A program made the translations under genes and the position numbers. Below the pieces are notes generated by a model. It saw nothing but the letters and a program-made list of their open reading frames with translations, was not told where the DNA came from and searched no databases. Shown here one piece after another: positions 33,166 to 45,496 of a stretch of 64,000 bases of DNA. Positions within the stretch are counted from its first letter, which is position 1. Each line of letters opens with the position of its first letter. Origin of the DNA: Enoplolaimus lenunculus (lineage: Eukaryota; Nematoda; Enoplea; Enoplida; Thoracostomopsidae); the NCBI GenBank assembly GCA_030248215.1, contig JASANG010001546.1:186001-250000 (forward strand). Reading direction: 5' to 3'.

Positions 33166-33670
33166 CCTTTTCTTTTTAAAAAAAAACCCCAAAAAAATGA
33201 TTCTGGCATACTTGTATTTTATATAGAAATTAAAAATCCATATAGTGTCCCGTTTTATTCCACTGTCAAATTTAGTTAACTTGAACAGTTCTGGGCCGAA
33301 ACAGATGGCTGATAATAAATTGTACACTAAGAAATTCATAAACAATGAATATAACGTCGCTTGAATTTAATTGTTACAAAAATGTCACACAGGCATTTCA
33401 ATTTACAAGACTTCACAACCTGCAATGCAATACAGTGGTTCGACATAGGCCAATATTACTTTTAGGGACGGGAATAAGGCTTTTCTTGAAATTTAATGAC
33501 TTAAAATGCTTTTATATCTGACAGTTTCTATTTAGTGCTTAAAAATACAAAATTAATACTGTCACCATCGTCAACGACTGCGCAATATCAAACAAATTTG
33601 ATGCTTGAATTAGTTCAATTTTTTAAAATCAAATCAGAATCTGTGAATTAAGTCAAGAAGTGCTCAGTAC

Positions 33671-33844
33671 CCAATGGTGGATCCATGGGGGGCCACCCCG
33701 GCCGTGGCCCCCCAACAGCATCTCAACAAAAATTATATAGCAATTTTGTGACAATAGTTCGTGGTTTGTGTATGGGTCAAAAGTAACTTTAGTACCTGTG
33801 AAATTTTGCCCCCCCCCATTTTGAGATCCTGGATCCACCACTGT
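33671..33844. mobile_element. hAT-like MITE family H (CAGTGGCGGATCCA ends), copy 1
   Basis: The ends CAATGGTGGATCCATGG and the complement of CCTGGATCCACCACTG match the element at 56561 throughout, in inverse orientation. The flanks TCAGTACC and ACAGTACC suggest an 8-bp duplication with one change. Confidence 0.85.
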
Positions 33845-33861
33845 ACAGTACCGCAAATTCC

Positions 33862-34075
33862 GATTGGCCAATCAAATTACAGGTGTAAGAAATTCAAGGG
33901 ATTAGCAACTGCGTTCACAGGTGCGAATTAAATTCAATAGCATAAATTCCAGTGAATAATTTGCAGCTGCAAAAACTTCAAACCAACTTTATGACCAAAC
34001 TTGCACATGCAAGTGGCACATGCAATTAAAATACAGGTGCAAGAAAATCAAGCAATTAGCAACTGTGTTTATGCA
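33862..34075. mobile_element. MITE family P fragment
   Basis: Inner family P sequence (TTGCAGCTGCAAAAACTTCA, ACTTGCACATGCAAGTGGCA) in inverse orientation, with parts duplicated. The termini are missing. Confidence 0.6.
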
Positions 34076-34754
34076 AACTTAACCCCCATCGACAATCAGT
34101 AACTGAAAACACATTGGAGACACGGAGTAGAACCACGTTGTAAATCAGGACGTACACCATTAATTACATGAAGATATTTCAACAATAAAAAATTTTCATT
34201 AAATTCCATTACATAGTAAACTAATTAAAGCCTTAAACCATAGCCTAATCGTAAACCTAAATATAAAGCTAATCCTACGCCTCCGGAGTCTCTAAGTTGT
34301 CCAGCCTCTTTAGCTCCCAGACGGTCGCAATTCTAGTGTTTTTGCAAATCCTTCAGCCTAAATTTTATTTCCACACTTCACAGCCTGCGTGTATGCAAAA
34401 TTTCTCAAATTTTAACAGCCGATTCTATTTTGATTTTTGTTTTGAAACATTTTACATTTTCATGATTTGAAACAACTCCTGAATATGAGACAGACGTTGT
34501 CTGAAACGTTAACATTGTAAACTTTTACAATCAAACGTCTGTTTAACGTGAAAATTGACAAAATTTTATTATTTGTTGCTTAAATTTAACAATTCCTTAT
34601 GTCACACTTAAATTTAGGAAATAGGAAATATTTTTATATTATGACATCATGAGCTACAGTTGGTACAATATTGATAGCCTGCGGACAGATGAAGTAGGCA
34701 TTAAACTTTATATATATAATATATTTATGTATATACATATATACATATTAAGTA

Positions 34755-34780
34755 AATAAATAAATAAATAAATAAATAAA
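34755..34780. repeat. (AAAT)n microsatellite
   Basis: Six to seven AAAT units within a wider TATA-rich tract (34700-34800). Confidence 0.9.
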
Positions 34781-34919
34781 CATATATAAATAAAGCTTTA
34801 TAAATCAAAACATTGTAGTTGTCGCAGCTTAATTAAAATTTTTTTCCATGGGCTTCAGTTACACGATCCCTGGCTAGCTGGCGGTGTCTAATGTATGAAT
34901 ATTTTCAAATATTTTACCT

Positions 34920-35090
34920 TTGGACCCAGATCCAGGATGGCGATATTCCGCATACTGTAACAAAGTTAGCTTAAGCTTTAGACTAATTTTTGGCTTTGGT
35001 TTAGGTATACGTTCATCCTTACGCTGAGGATTACACTTACGAATATGCGTATAAAGCGCTGTTACGGCCGTGTTGTAAACATTGGTTCAA
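34920..35090. mobile_element. MITE family A, degenerate
   Basis: TTAGCTTAAGCTTTAGACTA, hexamer traces and GCTGTTACGGCCGTGTTG at the right; the terminal GGCC is altered. Confidence 0.6.
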
Positions 35091-35734
35091 TTTTATTTGT
35101 CAGATTCCCGCACAGTGACCCATTATGGCGAGGGTCAGCATTTTGCTTGAAGGGCTACGAGTAACAATTTTTCAACTGTTCTTTCGACTCTTCCAGTATA
35201 AATTTTTTAAGTACAACAAAATCGCCTAAACGTTTCAAAGTTTTGGGGGTTTTTTTAAAATCAAATCGCAAACATTTCAGGCATCAGTTTTCGTTTTGAA
35301 ACTGTAACAAATTTTTACCATTTTGCAATATATTTGTCTTAAAATTTTAAAACATCAGAAAAACTTTGGGTTAACAAAACCTTTGATTTTAAGACTTTAA
35401 TTTTAGTGCAGCAATTGACCGTGAAACATTAGTTTTAATTTTGAGTCACAAACGATTTTTGACTTTTCGAATTTTAAATTTCGGTCAGAAATAATCCTAA
35501 AATTTCTGTCTTGCCGTGAGTATTTGATGGCAGTTTAAAGGGATACTCGGAGTGTTCGTCATAGGTTCACCATTTTGCCGGTCTCTGAAATCCAACCGTG
35601 ATCCACAGATGCGCGATCATATCAATTTTAATCGGGGCTGAAAAGTTTCAGCTTGGTCCATTGTACAACTTGGTTCACTTAACCCTTTCTCACATGAATA
35701 TTTTCTATTTCTCCTGAGACCTACTTTTATGCTA

Positions 35735-35800
35735 GGATTCGAACTCCAGTGACTGGAGTGGGAGGCGTGTACCATCACCACTCAGCTATAGGAGATTGAC
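35735..35800 (-). tRNA. tRNA-like fossil 3
   Basis: Minus strand: CTATAGCTGAGTGGTGATGG (A-box-like) and GGAGTTCGAATCCTAG (good B-box). The arms pair poorly, and the outer segments form a TCTCCT/AGGAGA inverted repeat. Probably a decayed tRNA or tRNA-derived SINE. Confidence 0.35.
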
Positions 35801-35960
35801 GCTCGAGCCCGAGGGGGCTTTCACGTCTTGTGGTGATTTAGTACTATGTATACGTGTTGCAATTGTTAAACACGGTGCGATATATACTATTTACCGTATA
35901 TACACGGCGTTGAGTTGCCTATAGGCAACTCAATGTGAGAAGGGGTTAAAGTAACCAGAT

Positions 35961-36264
35961 TGGTTTGATCAAGAATGCATAATACAAGAGTGTGCAACTC
36001 TTGGGGTTCTGCATGCTACAAATTACCACCGGGTGTTGCATTTTTGTCCGACCCCCCCCTTGTTCAGAGAGGGTTGCAATCACATGAATACCAGTTTGAG
36101 GCCGCGTAAATAAGTGTCATGGGTCGCACCGGATGTACCCCCTCTTAATAAAAGGGGGGGTCGGCCAAAACTGCAACGCGTGCCGGGTACATTCTTTCAT
36201 ACACAGAATGTACCCAGTTGCATACTCTTGTTGAAGTTTGCATCATCTACTCTTGGTTTGATTA
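35961..36264. mobile_element. MITE family W, best-preserved copy
   Basis: Outer ends TGGTTTGATCAAGAATGCAT and the complement of CTACTCTTGGTTTGATTAA; inner repeats CAAGAGTGTGCAACT and the complement of GTTGCATACTCTTG. Interior G/C runs (CCCCCCC near 36050 and GGGGGGG near 36155). Confidence 0.8.
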
Positions 36265-36920
36265 ATACCCTTAGGGTGGAAGTTTTAATTGATCAATATT
36301 ACCGCAGTTGTCTTAATAGCGTATTTAATGCCACAGATGATTCGTACTAGAAAATGTGTACTTTTCGACTGTTTCCTCAAGGATCAGCTTAAATAATGGT
36401 CCTTGTTATTTTTACCCGCCGGGTACCCGTGGACAGCTATCCCTGAACCACGACCCGTCACGACCCGTGTGACCCACGAATCTAACATTTGACGTACGAT
36501 CTGTTCAATTGATCAAAATTTTTTAAATTCATGACGACCAAATAACCAATCAAAATCCATCAAAAATAATTCTTAGATTGTATTCCACGACCAATGATCC
36601 GATTGGCCCATTTCCGCCCCTAATTTACGCTTTATACAATGATTACTGAAGAATACTGATTGGTTCTGAATTATAAATGGGAAAATCTATAAACCAGTAA
36701 TATGTAACTTAATTTTTTTTGGTACATTTTGCTAATTTAGTATATTTTTAGTTTTTGCAATACGTAGAAATTTTTTATCTGTAAAAATACTTTATTTAAA
36801 AAACAACTTTAAATTTTGACGAAATACCGGAGCATCTGCTCACCAACGCCCGCCGCATTTGGACAATTCGTAACAGGGAATATGACGCAAATTGCATCAG
36901 GCAATGATTATTAAAACTTT

Positions 36921-37033
36921 GTCCCATGTAAACATCAGGGGCGGAATGTTTTTCTGCGGGTCTGCAATAGAGTACGTTTAAGTTTTAGACTACTTTTTTG
37001 TTTAGATTTAGGCTTAGACTTAGGAATATGCTT
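36921..37033. mobile_element. MITE family A, right end missing
   Basis: GTCCCATGTAAACATCAGGG, TTTTTCTGCGGGTCTGCAAT and GTTTAAGTTTTAGACTA, then hexamers ending GAATATGCTTATA. Confidence 0.7.
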
Positions 37034-37166
37034 ATAGTCGTTTTATTCATTGGTTACAATTTTGAAAAACAGTTGCAAACAATTATTTTTTACCCGTTTA
37101 AAACCGAATCAGAAACTTTGGTCACAAGTGGTCTCACTCTTGTAATTTCGACGTGCTTGAAAAATC

Positions 37167-37357
37167 GGCCTATGTTACTTTAAGGAGCGTCCAGGTTTGT
37201 GGGGGTCTATAAAAGAGTACGTTTAGATCCTAAATTACGCTTTTTTGCTTAGGCTTAGGCTAAGACTTAGGAACACTTTTTTGCAACGCTTAGGCTTAGG
37301 CTTAGACTTATGAATACGCTTAATCTTCAGTTACACCCTTAAAAGTAAACAGTGGCC
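37167..37357. mobile_element. hAT-like MITE family A-prime with perfect 8-bp target duplication
   Basis: Ends GGCCTATGTTACTTTAAGG and the complement of AAAAGTAAACAGTGGCC. The flanks are GAAAAATC on both sides (37159-37166 and 37358-37365). Orientation is inverse to the copies at 21134 and 25168. Confidence 0.9.
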
Positions 37358-38299
37358 GAAAAATCAATAAAAATTGTACTAAAAATGAATAAAATAACTT
37401 AAGAAGTAATTTGAAACATTGACTTTCTTTATTTTTCCGAAAAATTTATAGCAAAATATTTTATATTCTTGGGAACATTATTATATAAAACACTTTGGAC
37501 TGAACATGGACTCGCACGGGGGCACACAAGGGTATATACCGCTGCCGAACCTTAACCGAGGCAATTTTTAAGGTAAGTTAGATATATTGAGGGGAAAAAT
37601 TGGCAAATTTTGTACTAAGTTATTTTTTACCCTAAACCTAAAATTTCAAGGGCTAACCCCCATGTTTAGGTTGCAGGCATAGTCCCCAATGAAACCAAGC
37701 ATATCAGCCGTAGGCGTCCACAGAGAATTGTATTTGGGGGCACTGAATAATTTAGGGAGCCGCCTACAATTTCAATTTAAGATGGTTTACTTTTAGACCA
37801 AGTCTATTTGGGAGGCGCCGGTCCATTTTTTGGGACGGCACGTCTCCTCAATGCCCCCCTCTTTTACTCCCTTGCATATCAGCAGATACTGAACAGAAAA
37901 CTGATAGCTGTTTCCCCACGATTTTAAACGATATTTTTTCAAAAAAATTTTCATTTTTAAAATTTCTAAAATTTTTCACTTGATGTTAAATTTAAGATTC
38001 AAAAATACGGAATCAACAGCGAAACAAAGCTCTGGCTCCCTTGTTTACTGTTGAGAATTTGGCTCACTACTGCGGGCGGATTCCACTCGTAGAAGGTGTG
38101 GGTTGAATTTTAAATTGCCAAATATTTGCTAAAGTAGCTTAAATTTTTTTGCTGTATCAATTCTACTAAGGCACCCTGCCGGAGTGACCACCTTCATTAT
38201 TCGGATGCGGGACTAACCTTGGCGTTATCATAATCCTATCTGGTGTTTTTCAATATCTTGCACTCCTGTTATGGCCGCAGGCTGACCTTCAGAACACGC

Positions 38300-38465
38300 C
38301 CGTAGCTAGCTCATCTTGCTAGGGGGGACAAAAAATATTTCAGGAGGGCCTTTCAAGGGTTTTCTCTGAGTTACAAGCAAGTTTGAAAATTTTCTAGGGA
38401 GGGCCGAAAATTTTCCAGGGGGGCTGTGCCCCCTGGTCCCCCCCTTTGGCGACGGGCCCGCTTCA
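38300..38465. repeat. dispersed GGGGG/CCCCC repeat (TTTTCCAGGGGGGCTG)
   Basis: CCCGTAGCTAGCTCATCTTG, AAGGGTTTTCTCTGAGTTAC and CCAGGGGGGCTGTGCCCC recur in diverged form at 26705-26765 and 50640-50790. Probably a further transposon family; ends not resolved. Confidence 0.5.
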
Positions 38466-38937
38466 GATGCCGCAGTGTCGGGCGGGTGGACGCCATGTTC
38501 TTTATACACTTTTTGGATCGAAAACTTTTATGTTATTTATTTCCTGCTGACCATTTTGAAAATTATAAAAATTCGCCGAAATGACAATCTTATTTGCTCA
38601 TTTTCAATGTTGAAATTAGTACCAACGCAAGTTGAACACAAGGACTGTTGTCCCGTTCGAATCCAAATTCGGATTGATTCAACAAAAGTTTAGATTTTCT
38701 TAAAAAATCAAACAATATTTTGGTGGTTAAAATTCAAATTATACAACAGACACTTGGTAGGACTGGAATTTGAAATATTTGGCTTAAAATGTGGTATTCT
38801 CTCGTTTATTATACAAAATGTCAGTTTATCACAGTTGTCTTAAAATTCAACGGAATGGAGTAAAACATTTTGTTTTTAAATTTTAATCAATTTTTGATTT
38901 TAATTATTTATACGCCTCACGTATAATTCACACCGCC

Positions 38938-39090
38938 AATGTTATTCATGGATCAGTAGCAGTAGATTAAGCGTACTTCTAAGCCTAAATCCTAAGCGTT
39001 CAAAAAGTGTAATCCTAAGCAAAAACTATAGTCTAAACTCTAAGTTTACTCTTTTACAGCTACGTAAAGGAATGAGACGGCCGTATGGGT
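38938..39090. mobile_element. MITE family A-prime, degenerate
   Basis: CAGTAGATTAAGCGTACTTC, two hexamer blocks around CGTTCAAAAAGTGTAATCC, and TAAACTCTAAGTTTACTCTT. The termini have decayed. Confidence 0.6.
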
Positions 39091-39246
39091 CATTCATATT
39101 ATCTGCTTGATGGTCTGTAAAGGTTCCATATTTGCGAATACCTTTAAGACATAAATGAAGTTATGTAATGGTTTAATGCGATTTCCCCTGTTTCTACATA
39201 ACTTTGTCATCTTTGGTACCATATTTTCCGACATTTCACTGCATAT

Positions 39247-39561
39247 CAAGGGCGGATCCAGGGGGGAGATGCGTACCCCCCACCCCGGCTGGCGAGTGTA
39301 AATTTTTTCAGGGTTAAAAGCAAGCGTTGTGCAAATTTTGGTCCCAATATCTTAATATTTCACAGTTGGTTAAGTACTTCGTCCCGAAACTCAGCACAAC
39401 AAATTTTCGATGTTCGCTGACCATTTTCTTATGCATACGTGTCAGTTTGTGTGTGACTTGTGGCTGTTTTTATATGTGTAAAAATATGTCTGAACATGTG
39501 CCAAAACTTAACAATTTTCACTTGTGCATCCCCCCGCCCGGAACTTGTGGATCCGCCACTG
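39247..39561. mobile_element. hAT-like MITE family H, longer variant
   Basis: Ends CAAGGGCGGATCCAGGGG and the complement of GTGGATCCGCCACTG, flanks CTGCATAT and CTGCAAGT (6 of 8). The interior differs from the 175-bp H copies. Confidence 0.7.
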
Positions 39562-40321
39562 CTGCAAGTCCAGCGGTATATTTGGTGCGACTTTTTTAAA
39601 AATTTAATTTATTCCGGTATCAAAAATTTCCGGTTCCGCCACCGCAGCTGTCGGTTTCGTCTTTTATGACCGTCTCCCCCATTTCATGAGCCGCTCCGCG
39701 ATCCAATAATCTTTTACCACTGAAGAAAGTATGAATTGCACTTGTCAGGGGGTCAAATATATATTTTTATTGTATTTTTATACTATGAGAATTTAACTCG
39801 AAATATTACATACATATTTATATATCCTGTATATTAATCAATACATCGCCGTTAATTCACTTCCGGTGGTCACTGAATGAAATTTTAGTTTGTGATAATT
39901 TTAAGTCTTTGAACTGTGTTTATACACAACGCATCTTTTACGTTGTATGATTTGAAATTTTTTAAAAATTTTAATATTCTCACATCGCCAGATGCCAAGT
40001 TTCAAAGAGGGGCGTACAGTGGATGGCTGCATTTTTTTCGTTATTCCCCCTCCGCCGGCCGCTGTTTGCTTTAGAGGGCAAAATAAAACTTTAGGGATTA
40101 CATGTGCATAAAATTTCAAACGGGGCCACAATATTTCGAGAGGGGCCCAAAAACATTTTTCTATCCAATGATAAGTTGTTCTTAGACCACATCCGTCTGG
40201 GTACGGGTCCGTGACCACCATACCAGGACCTTGGAATCTTGACATTCTGGTTTCGGTTTAATGGAAATTTTGTATATTTGTCCGACATAGGAAATGTCGC
40301 TGTTCTTATGACATAAAAGTA

Positions 40322-41140
40322 ATGCGGAGTTCACGTTATAAATGGTGCAGCTGGGCCACGTTTAGTCACATTGTATATATTGGGTAACATTTTGTCTGCG
40401 ATGTAACCCAATCTGATAGTCAAAAAAGAGTGGTTGTCTGCTAACATCACGTATCGGTCACGTTTTGTCTTTCAATATCATATGATATTCCATACGTAGT
40501 CTGTCAATATCATATGATCATTTCTAAAATATCTACTGATTCAGCTGCATAACTAGGTTTGGAATATCATATGATACTAATCGACACGTAATTGGTGGGA
40601 AATTCAAATTTTGGCGGGAAATTCAAATTTTGGTGGGAAATTCAAATTTTGGCGCGAAAATTCAAATTTTGGCGATAAAATTCAAATTTTGGCTGAAAAT
40701 TCAAATTTTGGCGGCAAATTCAAATTCAGGTGGGAAAATTTAAATTTTGGCGGGAAATCCAAATTTGGGCGCAAAAATTCAAAATTTGGGCGCAAAAATT
40801 CAAATTTTGGCAGAAAAATTCGAATTTGGGAGGGAATATTCAAAATTTTAGCGGATTGTATACGTCTTAATCTACATAATGGAATATCATATGATACTGC
40901 AAATGCTGTTAATTTGGAACATCATATGATATTCAACTATATGTCTGATTATGTCACGTGACATTCGAACACTTGTATGCTTAGATAACATGAATACCCG
41001 TGCGTTGTATAGCAATATCACATGATATTCGACTTTTGCTTGTCCGTATCATATGATGGTAACAAAAATTTATGTTGATGTCGAATCAACATGTGACAAA
41101 ACGTGACCCGACTGCCCCAGTTGTAACGTGAACCCCGCAT
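40322..41140. mobile_element. MITE family F, complete copy with internal tandem array
   Basis: Inverted ends ATGCGGAGTTCACGTTATAA and the complement of TTGTAACGTGAACCCCGCAT, about 820 bases apart. The interior has at least eight ATCATATGAT-type palindromes near 40475-40580 and 40880-41060. An array of about twelve 20-bp units (AAATTCAAATTTTGGCGGG and variants) runs from 40598 to 40850. No gene. Confidence 0.85.
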
Positions 41141-41253
41141 AACTAGTCAGGGTGGTTGCAAATTTGCAACCTTAAAATATTTAATGTCATATTTTTACTA
41201 TTCAGTTGGTTTTTACATGTAAGGGTACAAAAATATGCAAAAGTCTACTGGAA

Positions 41254-41305
41254 CTCTGCTCTTAATACGTATGCGGGGTGTTTCAGCTTTAATAATCTAG
41301 ATGTG
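41254..41305 (+). repeat. ATACGTAT short repeat, copy 5
   Basis: TGCTCTTAATACGTATGCGG then TTTCAGCTTTAATAATCTAG. Confidence 0.6.
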
Positions 41306-42511
41306 CAAATAAAGTTTGGATCTCGCAATCAGACCCCCTACCAGATCTTGGCACAATTAAACGTTTGCATCGCGATTATGCTAAAAATGCGACTGGCTTT
41401 CAGTTCGCTTTGATCTCGAGTTTTAAATACTTCTTGCTCGCCATGCTCGCTCTCAAAAGCCTTCGTCAGACGTTACACGTTCTCAAAACGGCCGAGATCC
41501 AAAAGGCCGTGTTTGGCGTGCCCACTCTCAAGTTACACGTTGGAGCAGGCCTGCTCCGAACCCAGTCAGCTTATGTCACTCTAGTACAAATGTAACCTAC
41601 AGGTCATTTTTAATCAAAAAGGCACAAAGTTTAGTTTTCGGAGTGGATCCGGCTAATCCTATTTACGGTCATTTAGGTTTTATGTAAAGTTAGCAAAATT
41701 TTAAACCCCTTTAAGACGTTCGGCCAAATAGTCCACGACCCTCCTTGAAATTGTGGTTTTCTACAGAGCAGATTTTCCAGTTGAAAAATCATGATTCGGC
41801 CACTGGCTCAAATTGAATTCAAGTCCGTGAATTTGAGAAAGTTTTTTCACTAAATTTTAAATTCTAAAGTCCGGTCGAATTTACAATACCAAAATAAAAA
41901 CTACTTTGAGTAAAATGATATACAATAAAGTGATTTTAAGTTTGATTTTATTCGGGCTGGTGCGGTTTTTATCGAACCAGCACAAGCCAAGCGAAATCGT
42001 TGCGCATTGAACACAAAAATCTTAAAATTAAATTTATGTTTGTAATTTAAGTCAAAATATTTTTTACGAATTTCAAAATTAAGAAAAAATAATGTTTTAT
42101 TTTACATGTTTTTCAGTAGTTTATTTGCTTAAATTTGAAAACATTTTCCTGTTTTTTTGGCTTGTAATAGTTGATTCTGGTTCAGATATAAAAATATTTT
42201 GCAAGCGTAAAAATAAAAACATTAAAATTTTGTAACATTTCAGACTGTTTAAGTGGAATATTAATTTGTATATAATAAAGCTGTGATTATCTTAAAATAT
42301 GCTTTAAGTAATTCAAGCTTGTAGGCAGGCCATCATGCCTGTAGGATGAATACAATTTTACGCAGGGCATTCGGTTGACATAACAAGCTTACTACGGTCT
42401 CTAAAACTGTATTAAAGAGGCCAAAATAATTTTTGGAGGTATTGAGCTCTTTCTTGGCTCTCTATAGCTTCGCTCGCGACGAGATTAAAGTAAATTTGTA
42501 AGAAACGTCTA

Positions 42512-42895
42512 CTGTAGTGACCCGAATAAGAGGGGGACTGATATTTATTTGGTATCTCCAGAGGGTACCCCCTGTTATTCGGTTAATAATTGTTATTTAT
42601 TTTTAACCCACGCTCTGCCAGCCTTCGTTACTGATATATATCCGGTACTGCAATTATCCGTTGGATTAAACGTTTATTTGTCTTGTGTCAATAGTTTGAG
42701 CGATAATACAATGTTATACTTAGGAATCTACCTTCAAAATTTTCCAACTCAAATTATTTGGGCCTGGACTCATTTATGCGCTACAATTAGAGATAGTTTA
42801 GGGACTCTATCTGCTTACGGTCTTAGTATTCGGAATACGGACTCTTATTGAGTGGGATTCAAAATGGGGACCCTCTCTTATTCGGGTCACTACAG
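42512..42895. mobile_element. MITE family C, copy 2
   Basis: Ends CTGTAGTGACCCGAATAAGA and the complement of CTTATTCGGGTCACTACAG, flanked by TA on both sides. Inverse interior orientation to copy 1. Confidence 0.9.
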
Positions 42896-42981
42896 TAATT
42901 TCGTAACTTTCGAACTCCTGTCTAAAAAGTAACTGAAATAAATATGTTGGGAAAATTTGGCCGATTGTAACGGTCAGTTTC

Positions 42982-43145
42982 AGACCTTAAGGATCACGAG
43001 CGAACAATTTTTAACTACAATATAGTAAGCTTAAGCTTTAGACTATTTTTTGCTTAGTCTTACGTATAAGCTCATTCTTACGCTTTAGGTTTAGACTTAG
43101 GGATACGCTTATACCGCTTTAAGAGTCGTGTCCTATACGTTTGCC
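42982..43145. mobile_element. MITE family A, decayed ends
   Basis: ATCACGAGCGAACAATTTTT, AGTAAGCTTAAGCTTTAGAC, TTAGG hexamers and GTGTCCTATACGTTTGCC. Confidence 0.65.
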
Positions 43146-43285
43146 AAAACTTTGAGATCCTGTTTAATCATAAGCACGTAATTTAGACTTTGTGAAAGTC
43201 GTGAATAGCCAAATTATGGTAATTTTTTTATAATTCAATCGTTTTTTCAAAATATATTTCAAAATTAATATTTGTTCTTCGTTCA

Positions 43286-43535
43286 TACACTGTAAATTTC
43301 AGTGAGTTGATATTAACTCAAAATGAGTTGAATGACTCGGTCTGAGTTAGGACTATCAGAACTCATAATTTTGAGTTGATTCAATTTATTTCGAGTTAAT
43401 TAATCAACTCACCCATAGCCAACTCAACTCAGAGAAGAAAATCGTCTAGTGAGTTAATGTTTACTGATATTAATTCAGAAATAACCAACTCGCTGGCTGA
43501 ATTGATTAATCAACTCAGTGTAATTTTTACAGTGC
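43286..43535. mobile_element. MITE family T, copy 2
   Basis: TACACTGTAAATTTCAGTGA at the left and the complement of AGTGTAATTTTTACAGTG at the right; GAGTTGA/TCAACTC motifs throughout. Confidence 0.85.
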
Positions 43536-44620
43536 AGTTTATAAACCAAAATGTATTAACATTCCGTAGGCGATTAAAATCTAACTGAAATGCTATTGTT
43601 TTATATGTATCGCTGTCTGATTTTAAAGTTGCGGTTACACATTAATGAATTCTTAAATGTAAAATTTTAAATTTTAAAAATATTTTACACAAACAAATTG
43701 TCGCATAAAATTCAGTTATTTCAACTATGCCGTACCACAGTCGCGTATTGTGTTTTATTGCTTATGGGCAACTGTGGTAGAATATTAGTTTTTTTTGCAA
43801 CTGCAATTATTTGCAATTTCTAATATAATTCTGCAACATACATAACACCAAATGATCCAACTAATGAACTTTGCATTACAGGGGGCCAGCATTGAAAAAT
43901 AAACGACTCAGGTTTTATGGCATACAAATCGTTAATGATACCCATATGAGGTAGGGGGTACTTACGTAATTGAAGCTGATTTTGATTGGAAGGGGGGTGC
44001 CGACCCGTCTTGACCCCCCAATGAAATGTACAGAGTGGTGTTTAGTTTAATGGAAACAATATAGTGGTATCTACTCAAATAAATGTATGTTGACATATTT
44101 CAGACTGTAGTACATTGTACGTTTCACAGTGTGAATTTTTGCTTCTTTTAGGTTTTCTGTGTCGCTGGTTGCAAAAAGTTTTGTCAGTTCAAAATCAAAT
44201 TTAAAATGTTTTTTAAAGTTGCCAATCGAAGCGTAAGCCTGAACGCAGTAAAAATCGCTACAATTTCGTTCGGGTCATGTTTCACCGAGGGTGGAACTAT
44301 AACTACTGCCAGTGTGGATACAGTTGCGAAGATAACCGTTGCGTGTTAAGTGCGTTAACTGACTCTCCATCCAAAGCCAATGTAAAGTTTGCCAAATTTG
44401 AGAAACGTTCAAATTTTTCCCAATGAACTCAAAATTTTTAAACAGTTTTCATTTTAATATTAAAAACAAATTTTAAAAATTCACTTTTCAAATTTCGTAC
44501 TTTGAAATTTTGTGAATCCCTCTTATGTGTGAGGGGATCCATCGATTTGCGGGGTTTGAGGTACCATCAGTTTGGGAGGTTTAAGGGGGCAGGGCAACAT
44601 TTCTATTTCACGACTGTTTC

Positions 44621-44807
44621 GGCTCATGTAAACATTAGGGACGAAACGTTTTTCTGCGGAACAGCAATACAGTAAGCTTCCTTTAGATCCATTTTTTGGT
44701 ATGGCGTAAGTATTAGGCTTTAATAGACTTTGGTATAAGCTCATTCTTAAGCTTAGGCTTATGCTTAGGAATATAATACTGTTACGGCCCTGTTCTATAC
44801 ATTTGCC
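44621..44807. mobile_element. MITE family A
   Basis: Ends GGCTCATGTAAACATTAGGG and the complement of CCTGTTCTATACATTTGCC. Interior hexamers in inverse orientation. Flanks not convincingly duplicated. Confidence 0.72.
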
Positions 44808-45110
44808 GGCGTATCGTCACTGTAACTGTAGTAACTGTTTCGTGAAAAGTTCTATTACTACATTTTACACAAATTAGTATCAAAATAGCCTTGAAACGCC
44901 GCTATGTTATACATAATTTTTGCAGTATCAAAAAAATTTTGTTATGTGTTAAGATTTTTAAATCAGATAATACCGTATAAAGTTCGGATGAAGATTGTGA
45001 CACGTCAGCCCTCCATCTGGCTAGAAAAAATGAAATTTTGGTCTTTAAAACACTTCTGTATACTCGTTTGGTATTAAAATTAGGTTTAATTTCAGCAATT
45101 ATCAACATAA

Positions 45111-45160
45111 ATCTGTATTATTAAAGCTGGAACGCTCCACATACGTATTTCGAACAACGT
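45111..45160 (-). repeat. ATACGTAT short repeat, copy 6
   Basis: ATTATTAAAGCTGGAACGCT then CCACATACGTATTTCG; inverse orientation to copy 3. Confidence 0.6.
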
Positions 45161-45301
45161 TCAATCGGTTAAGCATGCAAATTACTTATATAATAGTACA
45201 GTTTTGCTAACATAGCTATAAAACAAGGAAATTGTTCAGTTTTTGTTTATACACTGTTCTATAAGGTGAAGTTTTCACAAGTTTATGCGTATATTTTGTT
45301 A

Positions 45302-45496
45302 TCAGTGCCGGAGCAGACATGGGTGGGGCTCCCCCCAAATTCCAGGGTGGGGGGCACCCAAACTCGCGAGCGAGAAGCCAGACGCCTTTTAAAACTTAAG
45401 CGGTTTTTGTTTCAACCGGTTAGTTTGGGGGCGCCTTCAGGGGTGGGGGCCCCCTCTAAATGGGTGGTATGGGGGGTTGCTGCTCCGGTCCTGTTT
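45302..45496. mobile_element. GC-rich MITE (GCCGGAGCAG ends)
   Basis: GCCGGAGCAGACATGGGTGG at the left faces GGTATGGGGGGTTGCTGCTC, which ends CCGG, at the right. Internal GGGGCTCCCCCC-type runs. Traces of GCCGGAGCAGACA occur at 21600 and of GGCCTGCTCCGA at 41545. Confidence 0.6.

Noticed and set aside
41365-41595. 76-codon plus-strand frame
   Set aside because: No domain and no splice signals; inverted GAGAACGTG/CACGTTCTC-type motifs suggest repeat-derived sequence.
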